From positions 1-34,707 of the forward strand of contig NZ_VMNW02000088.1 in the NCBI RefSeq assembly GCF_007713735.2: 34,707 bases of DNA, in the 5' to 3' direction. Both the position numbers and the translations under genes were made by a program. The stretch is from Amycolatopsis acidicola (lineage in GTDB: Bacteria > Actinomycetota > Actinomycetes > Mycobacteriales > Pseudonocardiaceae). Under the pieces are notes generated by a model. The model was not told where the DNA came from and did no database searches. It saw nothing but the letters and a program-made list of their open reading frames with translations. This document shows positions 15,861 through 24,618 of this stretch, in pieces; position 1 is the stretch's first letter; the number at the start of each line of letters is the position of its first letter.

Positions 15861-15893
15861 CGGCCGAATGGCCATAGGTTCGGCCGAATAGCC
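15861..15893. promoter_or_regulatory. Paired 13-bp direct repeats in a divergent promoter
   Basis: CGGCCGAATGGCC (15861-15873) and CGGCCGAATAGCC (15881-15893) differ at one base and start 20 nt apart, about two helical turns, so both face the same side of DNA. They lie between the AAA+ ATPase and mhuD starts, just upstream of the mhuD -10. A regulator binding side by side is likely; its identity is unknown. Confidence 0.5.
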
Positions 15894-15899
15894 GAGTAG

Positions 15900-15905
15900 T
15901 AGATT
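15900..15905 (+). promoter_or_regulatory. -10 element for leaderless mhuD transcript
   Basis: TAGATT ends 6 nt before the ATG at 15912. No Shine-Dalgarno sequence is present. Confidence 0.5.
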
Positions 15906-15911
15906 CGGGGC

Positions 15912-16217
15912 ATGGCAGTCGTGAAGATCAACGCAATCGAGGTCCCCGAAGGCGCCGGCCCCGAGCTGGAGAAGCGCTTCGCCAACCGGAAACACGCGGT
16001 CGACTCGCAGCCCGGCTTCCTCGGCTTCGAACTGCTGCGCCCGGTCTCCGGCGAGAACCGCTACTTCGTCTACACCAAGTGGGAGTCCGAGGACGCCTAC
16101 CAGGCCTGGGCCGCCGGCCCCGCCAAGGAGGCGCACGCCGGCGAGCGGGCCAAGCCCGTGGCCAGCGGCGCGAACCTGCTGGAGTTCGAGGTCGTCTCGC
16201 TGGACAGTGCCGAGTAG
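15912..16217 (+). CDS. mhuD: MhuD-like heme-degrading monooxygenase
   Basis: A 101-aa small ferredoxin-fold (antibiotic-biosynthesis-monooxygenase type) protein. It is strikingly like M. tuberculosis MhuD (Rv3592), opening with VVKINAIEVP and containing GFLGFELLRPVSGENRYFV. The residues known to matter in MhuD are at identical positions: Asn7, Trp66 and the heme-ligating His75. MhuD cleaves heme to mycobilin and frees iron. Its place next to the hydrolase and near mutY matches the mycobacterial order. The Sir2-type gene begins 11 nt before this stop codon, so the pair is co-transcribed. No iron box was found upstream, but paired direct repeats are present. Confidence 0.88.
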   Translation: MAVVKINAIEVPEGAGPELEKRFANRKHAVDSQPGFLGFELLRPVSGENRYFVYTKWESEDAYQAWAAGPAKEAHAGERAKPVASGANLLEFEVVSLDSAE

Positions 16218-17034
16218 CGAAGATCTCGGTACAGCCGCGGAGCTGATCGCCGGCGCGGACGCACTGCTCGTCTGCGCCGGCGCCGGTATGGGCGTCGACT
16301 CCGGTCTGCCCGATTTCCGTGGCGGGCAAGGGTTCTGGCGCGCGTACCCGCCGTACGAGCGGCTGGGGCTGTCGTTCGAGGAGCTGGCCGACCCGCGTCA
16401 TTTCGCCGAGGACCCCGAACTGGCCTGGGGTTTCTACGGCCACCGGCTGCAGCTGTACCAGGAGACCGTGCCGCACCAAGGTTTCGGCCTGCTCCTGAAG
16501 TGGGGCGCGGAAAAACCGGGCGGCACGGCGGTATTCACGTCCAATGTGGACGGACAGTTCCAGTCGGCCGGTTACGAGCTCGTGGCCGAGGCGCACGGTT
16601 CGATCCGGCACCTGCAGTGCACCGTTCCCTGCGGCGCGGACATCTGGCCCGCCACCGACCTCCGGCTGGAGGTCGACGAGGACACCATGCGGGCCGCCGG
16701 GCCGTTGCCGGAATGCCGCGCCTGCGGGCGGCTGGCCCGGCCGAACATTCTGATGTTCGGCGATTTCGACTGGATTTCCCTGCGCAGCGACGAACAACTG
16801 CGCACGCTCAACGACTGGCGCAGGCGCCACCGCAACCTCGTGGTGGTCGAACTCGGCGCGGGCCGGGCGGTGCCGACAGTGCGCCGGTACGCCGAACTCG
16901 CCAGCGCCGCCACCGGCGCGCTGATCCGGATCAACCCGCGTGAGCCGGAAATCCGGCACAACCGCGGCGTTTCACTCCCGTACCGCGCGCTGGAAACCCT
17001 TACCGCGCTGGACGATCTGCTTACGGCAGGGTGA
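16207..17034 (+). CDS. Sir2-family (sirtuin-like) NAD-dependent protein
   Basis: A 275-aa sirtuin-type protein. NAD-binding motifs are present in variant form: CAGAGMGVDSGLPDFRG (23-39), TSNVDGQFQSAG (111-122, instead of the usual TQNID), and the catalytic His130 in EAHGSI. Cys138, Cys142, Cys170 and Cys173 form a plausible zinc site, but the first pair is spaced CxxxC rather than CxxC. The later motif reads NILMFGDFDW where deacetylases have a VxFGE-like segment. It may therefore be a divergent deacylase. The GTG at 16207 overlaps the mhuD stop by 11 nt. The last 14 nt overlap the convergent exo/endonuclease-phosphatase-type gene. Confidence 0.8.
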   Translation: MPSSEDLGTAAELIAGADALLVCAGAGMGVDSGLPDFRGGQGFWRAYPPYERLGLSFEELADPRHFAEDPELAWGFYGHRLQLYQETVPHQGFGLLLKWGAEKPGGTAVFTSNVDGQFQSAGYELVAEAHGSIRHLQCTVPCGADIWPATDLRLEVDEDTMRAAGPLPECRACGRLARPNILMFGDFDWISLRSDEQLRTLNDWRRRHRNLVVVELGAGRAVPTVRRYAELASAATGALIRINPREPEIRHNRGVSLPYRALETLTALDDLLTAG

Positions 17035-17998
17035 GCTCGGCGAACACGGCGTGGTGGTCGGAGTCCGGCACGTCGAACACGCGGTAGTCGTCCACGGCCA
17101 CCCTGGGGTCGACGAGCACATGGTCGATCGTCACCGGCGGCGGGAAGATCTTCGACGGCCAGGTGCTCGTGAACCCGTTGCCCGTGGTCAGGCCCGCGTC
17201 GTGGTAGCCGGTGTCGAGCAGGTTGCGGAACGTCGCGTGGTCCAGGGTCGCGTTGAAGTCCCCCGCCAGCACCCGCACCGGCCCGGCCGTATCGGGATGG
17301 GGCAGCTGCCCGATCTCCTTCTTCCAGGTGGGCGCGGACGTGGTCGGCGGGATCGGGTGCACGGCGACGACCTCCACCGGCGTGCCGTCGACGTCGACGC
17401 GGGCGCTGGGCTGCTCCATCCGCGACTCGCCCGCCAGCGAAAGCTCCGTGACCGGGTACCGCGAAGCGAGGCCCGAACCCGCGCCACCGCTCTGCGGTTT
17501 GAACACGCGGTACGGCAGCAGGTCGAACAACCCCGCCTGCTCGTACTCGGCCGCCTCTCGCGGCGTCAGCTCCAGCAGGTTCAGCACGTCGACCTTGTTG
17601 TCCCGCACCAACTGCACGACCGTTTTGACGTCCGCCTGCCCGAGGTACTGGTTCGAGGACATCACGCGCAGTGTCTTGCCGTGCGCGGCGGGCTGGGCCG
17701 AGGCGAACCCGCGCGGCAGGATCATGCCGACCAGCGACAGGGCGAGCACGAGGACGATGCCGGCGAGCCACCACTGGCGCAGCACCAGCAGCACCCCGCC
17801 GTAGACCAGCCCGGCGCCGACCCAGTACGGCGTGAGCGCCAGCAGCGCGGCCGTGACCCGGCTGCCGTCGATGCCGAAGAACCGGAACACCGCCAGCTCA
17901 GCGAAGGCGGCTGCCAGCACGATGAGCAGGATCATGCGCCAACCTTGCACCCTCCGCCTGGTCTTCGGCTGTTCCTCGGCTGTGTCCACCATGTGCAC
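17021..17998 (-). CDS. Membrane-anchored endonuclease/exonuclease/phosphatase-fold protein
   Basis: A 325-aa protein. Three membrane helices occupy about residues 21-41, 47-75 and 77-94. They are followed by an EEP-fold domain, predicted outside the cell, with the metal and catalytic pattern complete: Asn in SSNQYLG (115-121), Glu143 in LLELT, His214 in VVAVHPIPP, Asp247/Asn249 in AGDFNA, Asp292 in IDHVLVD and Asp314-His315 in SDHHAVF. Relatives include extracellular nucleases and phospholipid phosphoesterases, so the substrate is open. The start may be the GTG at 17998 or the ATG at 17992; neither has a good ribosome site. It is divergent from the ABC exporter and overlaps the Sir2-type gene at the 3' end. 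Confidence 0.82.
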   Translation of the reverse strand: MHMVDTAEEQPKTRRRVQGWRMILLIVLAAAFAELAVFRFFGIDGSRVTAALLALTPYWVGAGLVYGGVLLVLRQWWLAGIVLVLALSLVGMILPRGFASAQPAAHGKTLRVMSSNQYLGQADVKTVVQLVRDNKVDVLNLLELTPREAAEYEQAGLFDLLPYRVFKPQSGGAGSGLASRYPVTELSLAGESRMEQPSARVDVDGTPVEVVAVHPIPPTTSAPTWKKEIGQLPHPDTAGPVRVLAGDFNATLDHATFRNLLDTGYHDAGLTTGNGFTSTWPSKIFPPPVTIDHVLVDPRVAVDDYRVFDVPDSDHHAVFAELTLP

Positions 17999-18136
17999 CC
18001 GATCTTTTTACGCGAAGCCGGGCAAGGTGGTTGTGAGCCCCTGACAGCGGCCAGCGGCCCGTGTCAGCGCGCTGTGCGCGGTCTGCCAGCGAAGCGAGCC
18101 ATCCTCAGGTTCGACGCGACTGCCAAGGAGGATGAG

Positions 18137-19087
18137 ATGTCGCTCGCGATCCAGGCGGAAGGCCTGGTGAAACGCTTCGGGGACACCGTGGCGCTGAACG
18201 GGGTGGACCTGGAGGTGCCGACGGGCAAGGTGGTCGGCGTCCTCGGTCCGAACGGGGCGGGAAAGACGACCGCGGTCCGGATTCTGGCCACGCTGCTGCG
18301 CCCGGATGCCGGGCACGCCACCGTCGGCGGGTACGACGTGCTGCGCGACCCGGTCCGGGTGCGTGGCCTGATCGGGCTCACCGGTCAGTACGCCTCCGTC
18401 GACGAGGATCTCTCGGGCACGGAGAACATGGTGCTGATCGGCAGGCTGCTCGGCCTGTCTCGGCCCGCCGCCAAGGCCAGGGCCGCCGAGCTGCTGGAGC
18501 AGTTCGAGCTGACCGACGCCGCCGGCCGCTCCGCCAAGACCTACTCCGGTGGGATGCGGCGTCGCCTCGACCTCGCCGCGAGCCTGGTCGGCCGTCCGCA
18601 GGTGCTCTACCTGGACGAGCCGACCACGGGGCTGGACCCGCACGCCCGCAACGAGGTGTGGCACGTGATCCGGCGGCTGGTCGACGACGGTTCGACGGTG
18701 CTGCTGACCACGCAGTACCTGGACGAGGCCGATCAGCTGGCCGACTCCATCACCGTGATCGACCACGGGCGCGTGGTCGCCGAGGGCCGGGCCGACGAGC
18801 TCAAACGCCGTGTCGGCGGGCAGACCCTGCAGGTGCGCCCGACGCTGGAGACCGACATGGACAAGGTGGCCACGATCCTGGCCGACCTGACCGGGGTGCT
18901 GCCGGCCCGCGACGACGACGTCGCGCTGCTGACCGCGCCGGTGTCCGATCCGGTGCTGCTGTCCACTTTGGTCCGGAAACTCGACGAAGCCGGGATCACC
19001 GCGGACGAGCTGGCGCTGCGGCTGCCCAGTCTCGACGAGGTCTTCCTTGCGCTGACCGGAAAACCCGCAGAGGAGGTGGTCGCATGA
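18137..19087 (+). CDS. DrrA-like ABC transporter ATPase
   Basis: The 316-aa ATPase of a two-gene ABC-2 exporter of the daunorubicin-resistance (DrrA) type. It has Walker A GPNGAGKT (37-44), signature YSGGM (136-140), Walker B VLYLDEP (156-162), and the C-terminal extension typical of DrrA that ends in SLDEVFLALTGKPAEE. AGGAGG at 18126-18131 is 5 nt before the ATG, fixing the start. The permease gene overlaps by 4 nt (ATGA). The family exports drugs, lipids or peptides; the substrate cannot be read from sequence, and no biosynthetic genes are adjacent. Confidence 0.9.
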   Translation: MSLAIQAEGLVKRFGDTVALNGVDLEVPTGKVVGVLGPNGAGKTTAVRILATLLRPDAGHATVGGYDVLRDPVRVRGLIGLTGQYASVDEDLSGTENMVLIGRLLGLSRPAAKARAAELLEQFELTDAAGRSAKTYSGGMRRRLDLAASLVGRPQVLYLDEPTTGLDPHARNEVWHVIRRLVDDGSTVLLTTQYLDEADQLADSITVIDHGRVVAEGRADELKRRVGGQTLQVRPTLETDMDKVATILADLTGVLPARDDDVALLTAPVSDPVLLSTLVRKLDEAGITADELALRLPSLDEVFLALTGKPAEEVVA

Positions 19088-19887
19088 CCGCCATCGCAGT
19101 CACCCCGCCGCCCCGGCACATCAGCCCGGCGAAGGCGCTCCAGCACGGCCTTTCGCTGAGCTGGCGCGGCATCCTGAAGATCCGCAAGAACCCGGAGCAG
19201 CTGGTCGACGTGACCCTGCAGCCGATCCTGTTCCTCGTCATGTTCGTGTACCTGTTCGGCGGCGCGATCTCCGGCAGCACCGGGGCGTACCTGCAGACGC
19301 TCGCGCCCGCGTTGCTGGTGCAGAACACGATCATGGCGAGCCTGTCGGCCGGGGTGTCGCTCAACACCGACGTCAACAAGGGCGTGTTCGACCGCTTCCG
19401 CTCGATGCCGATCGCCCGCTCCGCGCCGCTGGTCGGGGCCGTGCTCGCGGATGTCGTGCGGTATCTGGTCGCGATCGTCGTCCTGCTGGCGATGGCGATG
19501 ATCATGGGCTTCCGGATCACCACCGACCCGTTCTCGGCGGTGGTCGGCGCCGCGCTGATGGTGCTGGCCGGGCTGTGCTTCTGCTGGATCGCGGTGTTCG
19601 TCGGGATGCTCGTGTCCACCCCGGGCGCGGTGCAGGGGATCATGATCGCGCTGATCTTCCCGCTCACCTTCGGCAGCAACGTCTTCGTGCCGACCAGCAC
19701 CATGCCGGGCTGGCTGCGGGCCTGGTCCGACGTCAGCCCGGTGAGCCTGCTCGCGAACGCGATGCGCGGCCTGCTCATCGGCGGTGACCTCGCCGGGCCG
19801 CTGCTGGGCAGCCTGGCCTGGATGGCGGGCGTCGTACTGGTGTTCTTCCCGCTGGCCATGCGCGCCTACCGGCGCCGGGTCGGCTGA
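19084..19887 (+). CDS. DrrB-like ABC-2 type transporter permease
   Basis: The 267-aa membrane partner of the preceding ATPase. It has about six hydrophobic helices and the ABC-2 family layout, including the conserved FDRFRSMPIARSAPLVGA segment (about 102-119) and NVFVPTSTMPGWLRAWSDVSP (about 199-219). Its ATG overlaps the ATPase stop (ATGA), which indicates coupled translation and a 1:1 complex. A strong hairpin follows 12 nt after the stop and is shared with the convergent AfsR-like gene. Confidence 0.9.
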   Translation: MTAIAVTPPPRHISPAKALQHGLSLSWRGILKIRKNPEQLVDVTLQPILFLVMFVYLFGGAISGSTGAYLQTLAPALLVQNTIMASLSAGVSLNTDVNKGVFDRFRSMPIARSAPLVGAVLADVVRYLVAIVVLLAMAMIMGFRITTDPFSAVVGAALMVLAGLCFCWIAVFVGMLVSTPGAVQGIMIALIFPLTFGSNVFVPTSTMPGWLRAWSDVSPVSLLANAMRGLLIGGDLAGPLLGSLAWMAGVVLVFFPLAMRAYRRRVG

Positions 19888-19899
19888 CGAGGGGGCAAC

Positions 19900-19937
19900 A
19901 GCCCGCTTTTCCGCACCGGGGGGCGGAAAAGCGGGCT
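19900..19937. terminator. Bidirectional terminator between exporter and AfsR-like gene
   Basis: AGCCCGCTTTTCCGC (19900-19914) and its perfect complement (19923-19937) form a 15-bp stem with an 8-nt loop. It sits between two convergent genes; the right arm even overlaps the first bases of the AfsR-like stop codon (19936-19938). There is no strong T tail on either strand, but the A/T run inside the stem is symmetrical. Confidence 0.7.
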
Positions 19938-22900
19938 ACTCCGTTTCGAACTCCGCCAGCATCTTCGCCAGAGCGTCCACTTTGGACAGCTGGGCCGCGC
20001 TGTCATACGCCGCCCGGTAACGCTCTTCGCCGAGCGCCGACTCGAGTTCCACGATCAACCCGGCCAGCTCGGGGTCTCCGTCGTCGAAGGCGCCGCGCAG
20101 GCTCTGGCTGGCGCCGAGCGCCCAGGCCGCGCGCTCCGGATCGCCCTCCTGCCGGAACAGCCGCGCGGCGACCTGCACGGCCTGCGCGACATCCGGCATG
20201 TCGCCCCGCTCACCGGCGAGCTTGATCGCGACGGGCAGCTTTTTCCTTGCCGCGCTGAGGTTTCCCTCCGACAGCAGCACCGACGCGGTGTACATCGCGA
20301 GCCATTCCTCGGCCATCGACGCCGGGAAAGGTACGCGCGGCACCAGGTCGGTCACCTTCGCCAGCATGGCCCGCGCGTGCGGGAGATCCCCGGTGCGGCG
20401 GGCCAGCTCCAGCTCCGTGAACAGCGTGATCGCCTTGAGCTCCACCCTGTCCGAGGCTTCCGCCAAAGCACCCGCCTGACGCAGATCGCGCCAGGCGCCG
20501 GGAAGATCGCCCATCCGCATCCGTTCGGTCGACAGCCTCGTCAGCTGCTGCACGTGGTCGTCGGTCGAATGCAGTTCCGCCGCGATGGCGCGCCCCTGGT
20601 CGAACCCGTCGATGGCGCGCTGATGCTGCCCGCGCAGGGAGTACGCGCCGGCCTGCATCGCGAGCGTCATCGCCACACCCCAGCGATCGCCCAGCTGCCG
20701 GAAACCGTCGAGCGCGCGCTCACGGGCCCGCTCGCTGCCGTCGAGATCGCCCTTGTCGTCGAGCATGAAACCCTCGACCCAGCTCGCGCAGGCCCGCGCC
20801 CACGGATCCGCGTGGCCCTGCGCCCGCCGCAGCTCGCGCTCGGCGAGCTCGGGTTCCCTGGCCAGGAACGACAGCATCGGCAGGCCGAGGCTCAGCCCCG
20901 GATACCGCTCGACCGCGCCGGTGCGCACGCAGTCGTCGATCAGCGCGCGCAGGTCACGAGCCTTGTCGAAGCTGGGGATGGCTTCGAACAGCGTGTTCAT
21001 GGCGTTGAACGCCGCGTACGCGTGCTCGGGAATGCGGTCGGCGAACGCGAGCACGCCACTGAAGAACTCGCCTGGGGAAACGTTGTTCCCGCTGACCACC
21101 CAGTACCAGAACAGTGAGGCCACGAACCGGTACGCCGTCTCGGCGTCGTCCGTCGCGATCGCGCGCCGCAGGGCGGTGATCATGTTGTCCTGCTCGGTCC
21201 GGAACACCAGGACCGCCTCGAGCTGATTCGCACGGCGCAGCGTCGGCTCGTATTTCTCGGCCAGCTCGAGGAAGTAGGCGGCGAACCGGCCGGCGATCTC
21301 GGACCGCTCCCCGGCTTCGTCAAGCCGCTCCTCCCCGTAGGCCCGGAGCGTCTCCAGCATCCGGTACCGCGGCTCCGAGCCCTCGATGGTGTCCACAATG
21401 GACTTCTCGACCAGCGAACCCAGTACGTACACGACGTCCTGCTCGGGCAGCGTCTCGTCCGCGCAGATGGCCTCGGCGGCGGAAACCGTTGCCCCGCTGG
21501 GAAAAAGCGACAATCTCCTGGCGAGCACGCGCTCCGGCTTCTCCAGCAGGTCCCAGCTCCACTCGACCACCGCCCGCAGCGTGCGCTGCCGCGGCAACGC
21601 CGCCCGGCTGCCCGACGTGAGCAGGCGGAACCTGTCGTCGAGGCGGCGCGCGATCTGGTCCACGCTCATCGACCGCAGTCGCGCCGCGGCCAGTTCCAGC
21701 GCCAGCGGCATCCCGTCCAGCCTGCGGCAGATCTCCCGGACCGGCGGGGCGGTGGCCTCGTCCAAGGTGAACCCGGACCGCACGGCCGCGGCGCGCTCGA
21801 CGAACAACCGCTCGGCGGCGGGGAGAGCGAGCGGGCCGACGTGGCACAGGTGCTCGCCGGTGATCGCGAGCGGCTCCCGGCTCGTGGCGAGGATGCGCAG
21901 CGTGGGCAGCCGGACCAGCAACTCGTGCGCGAACTCGGCGGCCGCGGCGACCAGGTGCTCGCAATTGTCCAGCACCAGCAACGCTTCCCCGCCGCGCAAC
22001 AGATCCACGACGCGGTCGAGCGCGTCCACCTGCTGCATTTTCGGCGCGGAGTTGAGCAGGGGCATGTCCACCGAGCCGAGCGCACCGAGCACCGCGCCCG
22101 TCACGTCCCCCGCGTCACGCACGCTGGCGAGCGGGACGAACCACACGCGGCCGTGCTCGTTCGCCGGATGCCGGTGCGCCATTTCCGTTGCCAGTCTCGT
22201 TTTTCCCGCGCCGCCGGGCCCGACCAGCGTGACCAGCCTGGCGGCCGACAACGCGCCGGACAGCTCCTCCAGTTCCGCGTCCCTGCCGACGAAACTGGTC
22301 AACCGGACGGGAAGGTGGTCGCGCTCCTGGCGCGGTTTCGTGATTTCCCCGCGCAGCACGGCGAGCTGCATCTGCTTCAGCTCGGCCGACGGGTCGACGC
22401 CCAGCTCCTCAGCCAAGATCGCGCGAGTCTGCTCGTACACGGCCAGCGCGTCGGACTGCCTGCCCGCGGCGTAGAGGGCACGCATCCGCAGCGCGGCAAG
22501 CCGTTCCCGCAACGGGTTCGCGGCCCCCGCGGCCTCCAGATCGGCCAGGATCTCGGCGTGCCTGCCGAGTTCCAGCTCGGCCTCGAACCTGTCCTCGACC
22601 GCCGCCGCGCGCAGATCGGCGAGGCGCGCGGCCGGTGGCTGCGCGAACGGGGCATCCACAACGTCGGACAACGGCTCGCCCTGCCACAACGCCAGCGCTT
22701 CGGTGAGCGCGGCCGAGGCATCCCCGTGACGCCCCGCCGCCAGCTCTCTTCTGCCGCGCGCGGCCAGCTCCTCGAAGCGGTGCGCGTCCACGCTCTCGAC
22801 GTCGAGCACGTAACCGCCGCCGGCCGACGTGAGCCGTCCTCCGTCCCCGAGTGCCTTGCGCAGACGGGAAACCAGCGACTGCAGGGCGTTGGCCGCGTCG

Positions 22901-23070
22901 GCAGGCGGGTCTCCGCCCCAGAGCCCGTCCACCAGCGCTTCCACCGTGACGGGCCGGTTCGCGTCGAGCGCGAGCCTGGCCAAGAGCATGCGCAGGCGGG
23001 CGCCGCCGATGTCCACCGGCGTGCCGTCGTCCGCCCGGACCCGCACCGGGCCGAGAACCGAAACCTGCAC
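19936..23070 (-). CDS. AfsR/SARP-like regulator with NB-ARC and TPR domains
   Basis: A large 1044-aa transcriptional regulator. The N-terminus (about 1-90) is a winged helix of the OmpR/SARP type, followed by a bacterial transcriptional activation (BTAD) helical domain (about 95-240). An NB-ARC STAND ATPase follows, with Walker A GPGGAGKT (284-291), Walker B LLVLDNCEH, ATSRE and GMPLALELAAARL. The C-terminal third is TPR-like helical repeats. AfsR-type proteins integrate signals and activate secondary-metabolite genes. The preferred start is the GTG at 23070; the frame extends to 23097 but without family similarity. It is convergent with the DrrAB-like exporter and divergent from the M1 peptidase gene, and could control either. 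Confidence 0.88.
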   Translation of the reverse strand: MQVSVLGPVRVRADDGTPVDIGGARLRMLLARLALDANRPVTVEALVDGLWGGDPPADAANALQSLVSRLRKALGDGGRLTSAGGGYVLDVESVDAHRFEELAARGRRELAAGRHGDASAALTEALALWQGEPLSDVVDAPFAQPPAARLADLRAAAVEDRFEAELELGRHAEILADLEAAGAANPLRERLAALRMRALYAAGRQSDALAVYEQTRAILAEELGVDPSAELKQMQLAVLRGEITKPRQERDHLPVRLTSFVGRDAELEELSGALSAARLVTLVGPGGAGKTRLATEMAHRHPANEHGRVWFVPLASVRDAGDVTGAVLGALGSVDMPLLNSAPKMQQVDALDRVVDLLRGGEALLVLDNCEHLVAAAAEFAHELLVRLPTLRILATSREPLAITGEHLCHVGPLALPAAERLFVERAAAVRSGFTLDEATAPPVREICRRLDGMPLALELAAARLRSMSVDQIARRLDDRFRLLTSGSRAALPRQRTLRAVVEWSWDLLEKPERVLARRLSLFPSGATVSAAEAICADETLPEQDVVYVLGSLVEKSIVDTIEGSEPRYRMLETLRAYGEERLDEAGERSEIAGRFAAYFLELAEKYEPTLRRANQLEAVLVFRTEQDNMITALRRAIATDDAETAYRFVASLFWYWVVSGNNVSPGEFFSGVLAFADRIPEHAYAAFNAMNTLFEAIPSFDKARDLRALIDDCVRTGAVERYPGLSLGLPMLSFLAREPELAERELRRAQGHADPWARACASWVEGFMLDDKGDLDGSERARERALDGFRQLGDRWGVAMTLAMQAGAYSLRGQHQRAIDGFDQGRAIAAELHSTDDHVQQLTRLSTERMRMGDLPGAWRDLRQAGALAEASDRVELKAITLFTELELARRTGDLPHARAMLAKVTDLVPRVPFPASMAEEWLAMYTASVLLSEGNLSAARKKLPVAIKLAGERGDMPDVAQAVQVAARLFRQEGDPERAAWALGASQSLRGAFDDGDPELAGLIVELESALGEERYRAAYDSAAQLSKVDALAKMLAEFETE

Positions 23071-23178
23071 GTCCCCAGCTTCCCAGAACACGAGCACGAG
23101 GTGTGCGCGGACTCCCTACTCAAGGCGGGATTTTCCCGGCAAAACGGGCGCCGCCCGGAAAACGCCCTGCCCCCGCGT

Positions 23179-23184
23179 TACGGT
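23179..23184 (+). promoter_or_regulatory. Candidate -10 of the M1 peptidase gene
   Basis: TACGGT lies about 30 nt before the ATG at 23215 and leaves room for a short leader carrying the ribosome site AGGGGG (23202-23207). No clear -35 was identified. Confidence 0.35.
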
Positions 23185-23214
23185 CGCAGGAGCCGACTCT
23201 CAGGGGGTTCTCAT

Positions 23215-24618
23215 ATGCGCGTGCGACGTGTGGCGCTGCTGGTGGTGACGGTGGCCGGGCTGGTGTTCGGGACCGGTGTCGCCGATGCCGCCCCGCCCGT
23301 GGCCGGGGCGGACGGAGCGGGTGACAGCTACTACCCGCAGGACGGCAACGGCGGTTACGACGTGCGCGACTACCACCTCACCGTCGGCTACGACCCGGCG
23401 AGCCACCAGCTGACGGGCGACCAGGTGATCACCGGCCGGGCAACCCAGGCGCTGCGCTCGTTCAACCTGGACCTCGAAGGGCTGACCGTGGACGCCGTGC
23501 GGGTCAACGGCAGTGTGGCCGAGTTCAGCCGCAGCGGCGAGCACGAGCTGACCGTCACCCCGAAACGCCCGCTGCGGCGCGGGGAGTCGATCTCCGCGGA
23601 GGTCGTCTACCACGGCGTGCCTGCCCCGATCAGCGATCCGGTGCTGGGTGACAACGGCTGGCAGTACTCGGCCAGTGGCGGCGCGTTCGTCGCGGGCGAG
23701 CCGCATTCGGCGGCCAGCTGGTATCCGGTGAACGACACCCCGAAGGACAAGGCCACCTTCCACCTGGCGATCACCGTGCCCGAAGGCTGGGGCGTGATCG
23801 CGAACGGCCGCGAGACGGGCACGCACGGGAACACGCACGTGTGGTCGGAGGACACGCCGGTGGTGCCGTACATGACCACGGTCGGCATCGAGAAGTGGGA
23901 ATTCCAGCGCGGCGAGCTGTCCGATGGCACGCCGGTGGTCTCGGCGTTCGCGCCGGGCACGAGCGACGCGACGAAGGCGGCCGAAGCGCGGCTGCCCGAG
24001 ATCCTGGACTTCCTGGCTTCGAAGTTCGGGCCCTATCCGATCGACGCGGCGGGCGGGATCTTCCTGACCGAGCCGATCGGGTTCTCCCTGGAGACGATGA
24101 GCAGGCCGATCTACTCCGGCCGCGCGGGCAACATCCAGACGATCGTGCACGAGAACGCCCACCAGTGGTACGGGGATTCGGTCGCGGTGCAGGACTGGAA
24201 AGACGTCTGCCTCAACGAATGCTTCGCGTCGTACGCGCAGTGGCTGTGGTCCGAGGCGAAGGACGGGCAGGATCTCGACGCCCGCTACCGCAGTGCCGTG
24301 ACGGCGGCGACCGACCAGTTCTGGGCGGGCAAACTGTACGACATGGGCCCTGGCAAGGAGTTCACGTCGGTGTACTCGAAGGGCCCGCTCGCGCTGCACG
24401 CCCTGCGCCGTCAGATCGGGGAGAACGCGTTCAACCTCGTGCTCCGGAGCTGGCCTTCCTTGCACCGCAACGGAAACGCCAGCCTGCCCGAGTTCCAGCG
24501 TTACGTGGAAAGGGTTTCGCACCAGAATCTGCAGGGCTTCTTCGACGCGTGGTTCTACGGCAACACGAAACCGGTCGAGCAGTATCTGTACCCGGGCTCG
24601 CTCACACCCCCGGCTTGA
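23215..24618 (+). CDS. Secreted M1-family zinc metallopeptidase
   Basis: A 467-aa secreted aminopeptidase-type protein. The N-terminal signal peptide (about 1-26, ending ADAAP) is followed by the beta-rich M1 N-terminal domain and the gluzincin site HENAHQWYG (His312, Glu313, His316) with the third ligand Glu335 in LNECFASY, spaced exactly as in M1 peptidases. The family's GxMEN motif is replaced by GFSLETMS, as in related bacterial members. The large C-terminal helical domain of full-size aminopeptidases is missing, which is usual for this short actinobacterial group. A run of five G at 23203-23207 is 7 nt before the ATG. The 3' end overlaps the Hsp70-like gene by 17 nt. Confidence 0.88.
   Translation: MRVRRVALLVVTVAGLVFGTGVADAAPPVAGADGAGDSYYPQDGNGGYDVRDYHLTVGYDPASHQLTGDQVITGRATQALRSFNLDLEGLTVDAVRVNGSVAEFSRSGEHELTVTPKRPLRRGESISAEVVYHGVPAPISDPVLGDNGWQYSASGGAFVAGEPHSAASWYPVNDTPKDKATFHLAITVPEGWGVIANGRETGTHGNTHVWSEDTPVVPYMTTVGIEKWEFQRGELSDGTPVVSAFAPGTSDATKAAEARLPEILDFLASKFGPYPIDAAGGIFLTEPIGFSLETMSRPIYSGRAGNIQTIVHENAHQWYGDSVAVQDWKDVCLNECFASYAQWLWSEAKDGQDLDARYRSAVTAATDQFWAGKLYDMGPGKEFTSVYSKGPLALHALRRQIGENAFNLVLRSWPSLHRNGNASLPEFQRYVERVSHQNLQGFFDAWFYGNTKPVEQYLYPGSLTPPA

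Noticed and set aside
21841..23214. N-terminal extension of the M1 peptidase frame
   Set aside because: Antisense to the AfsR-like gene and would bury the signal peptide; a run of G and ATG at 23215 explain the start.
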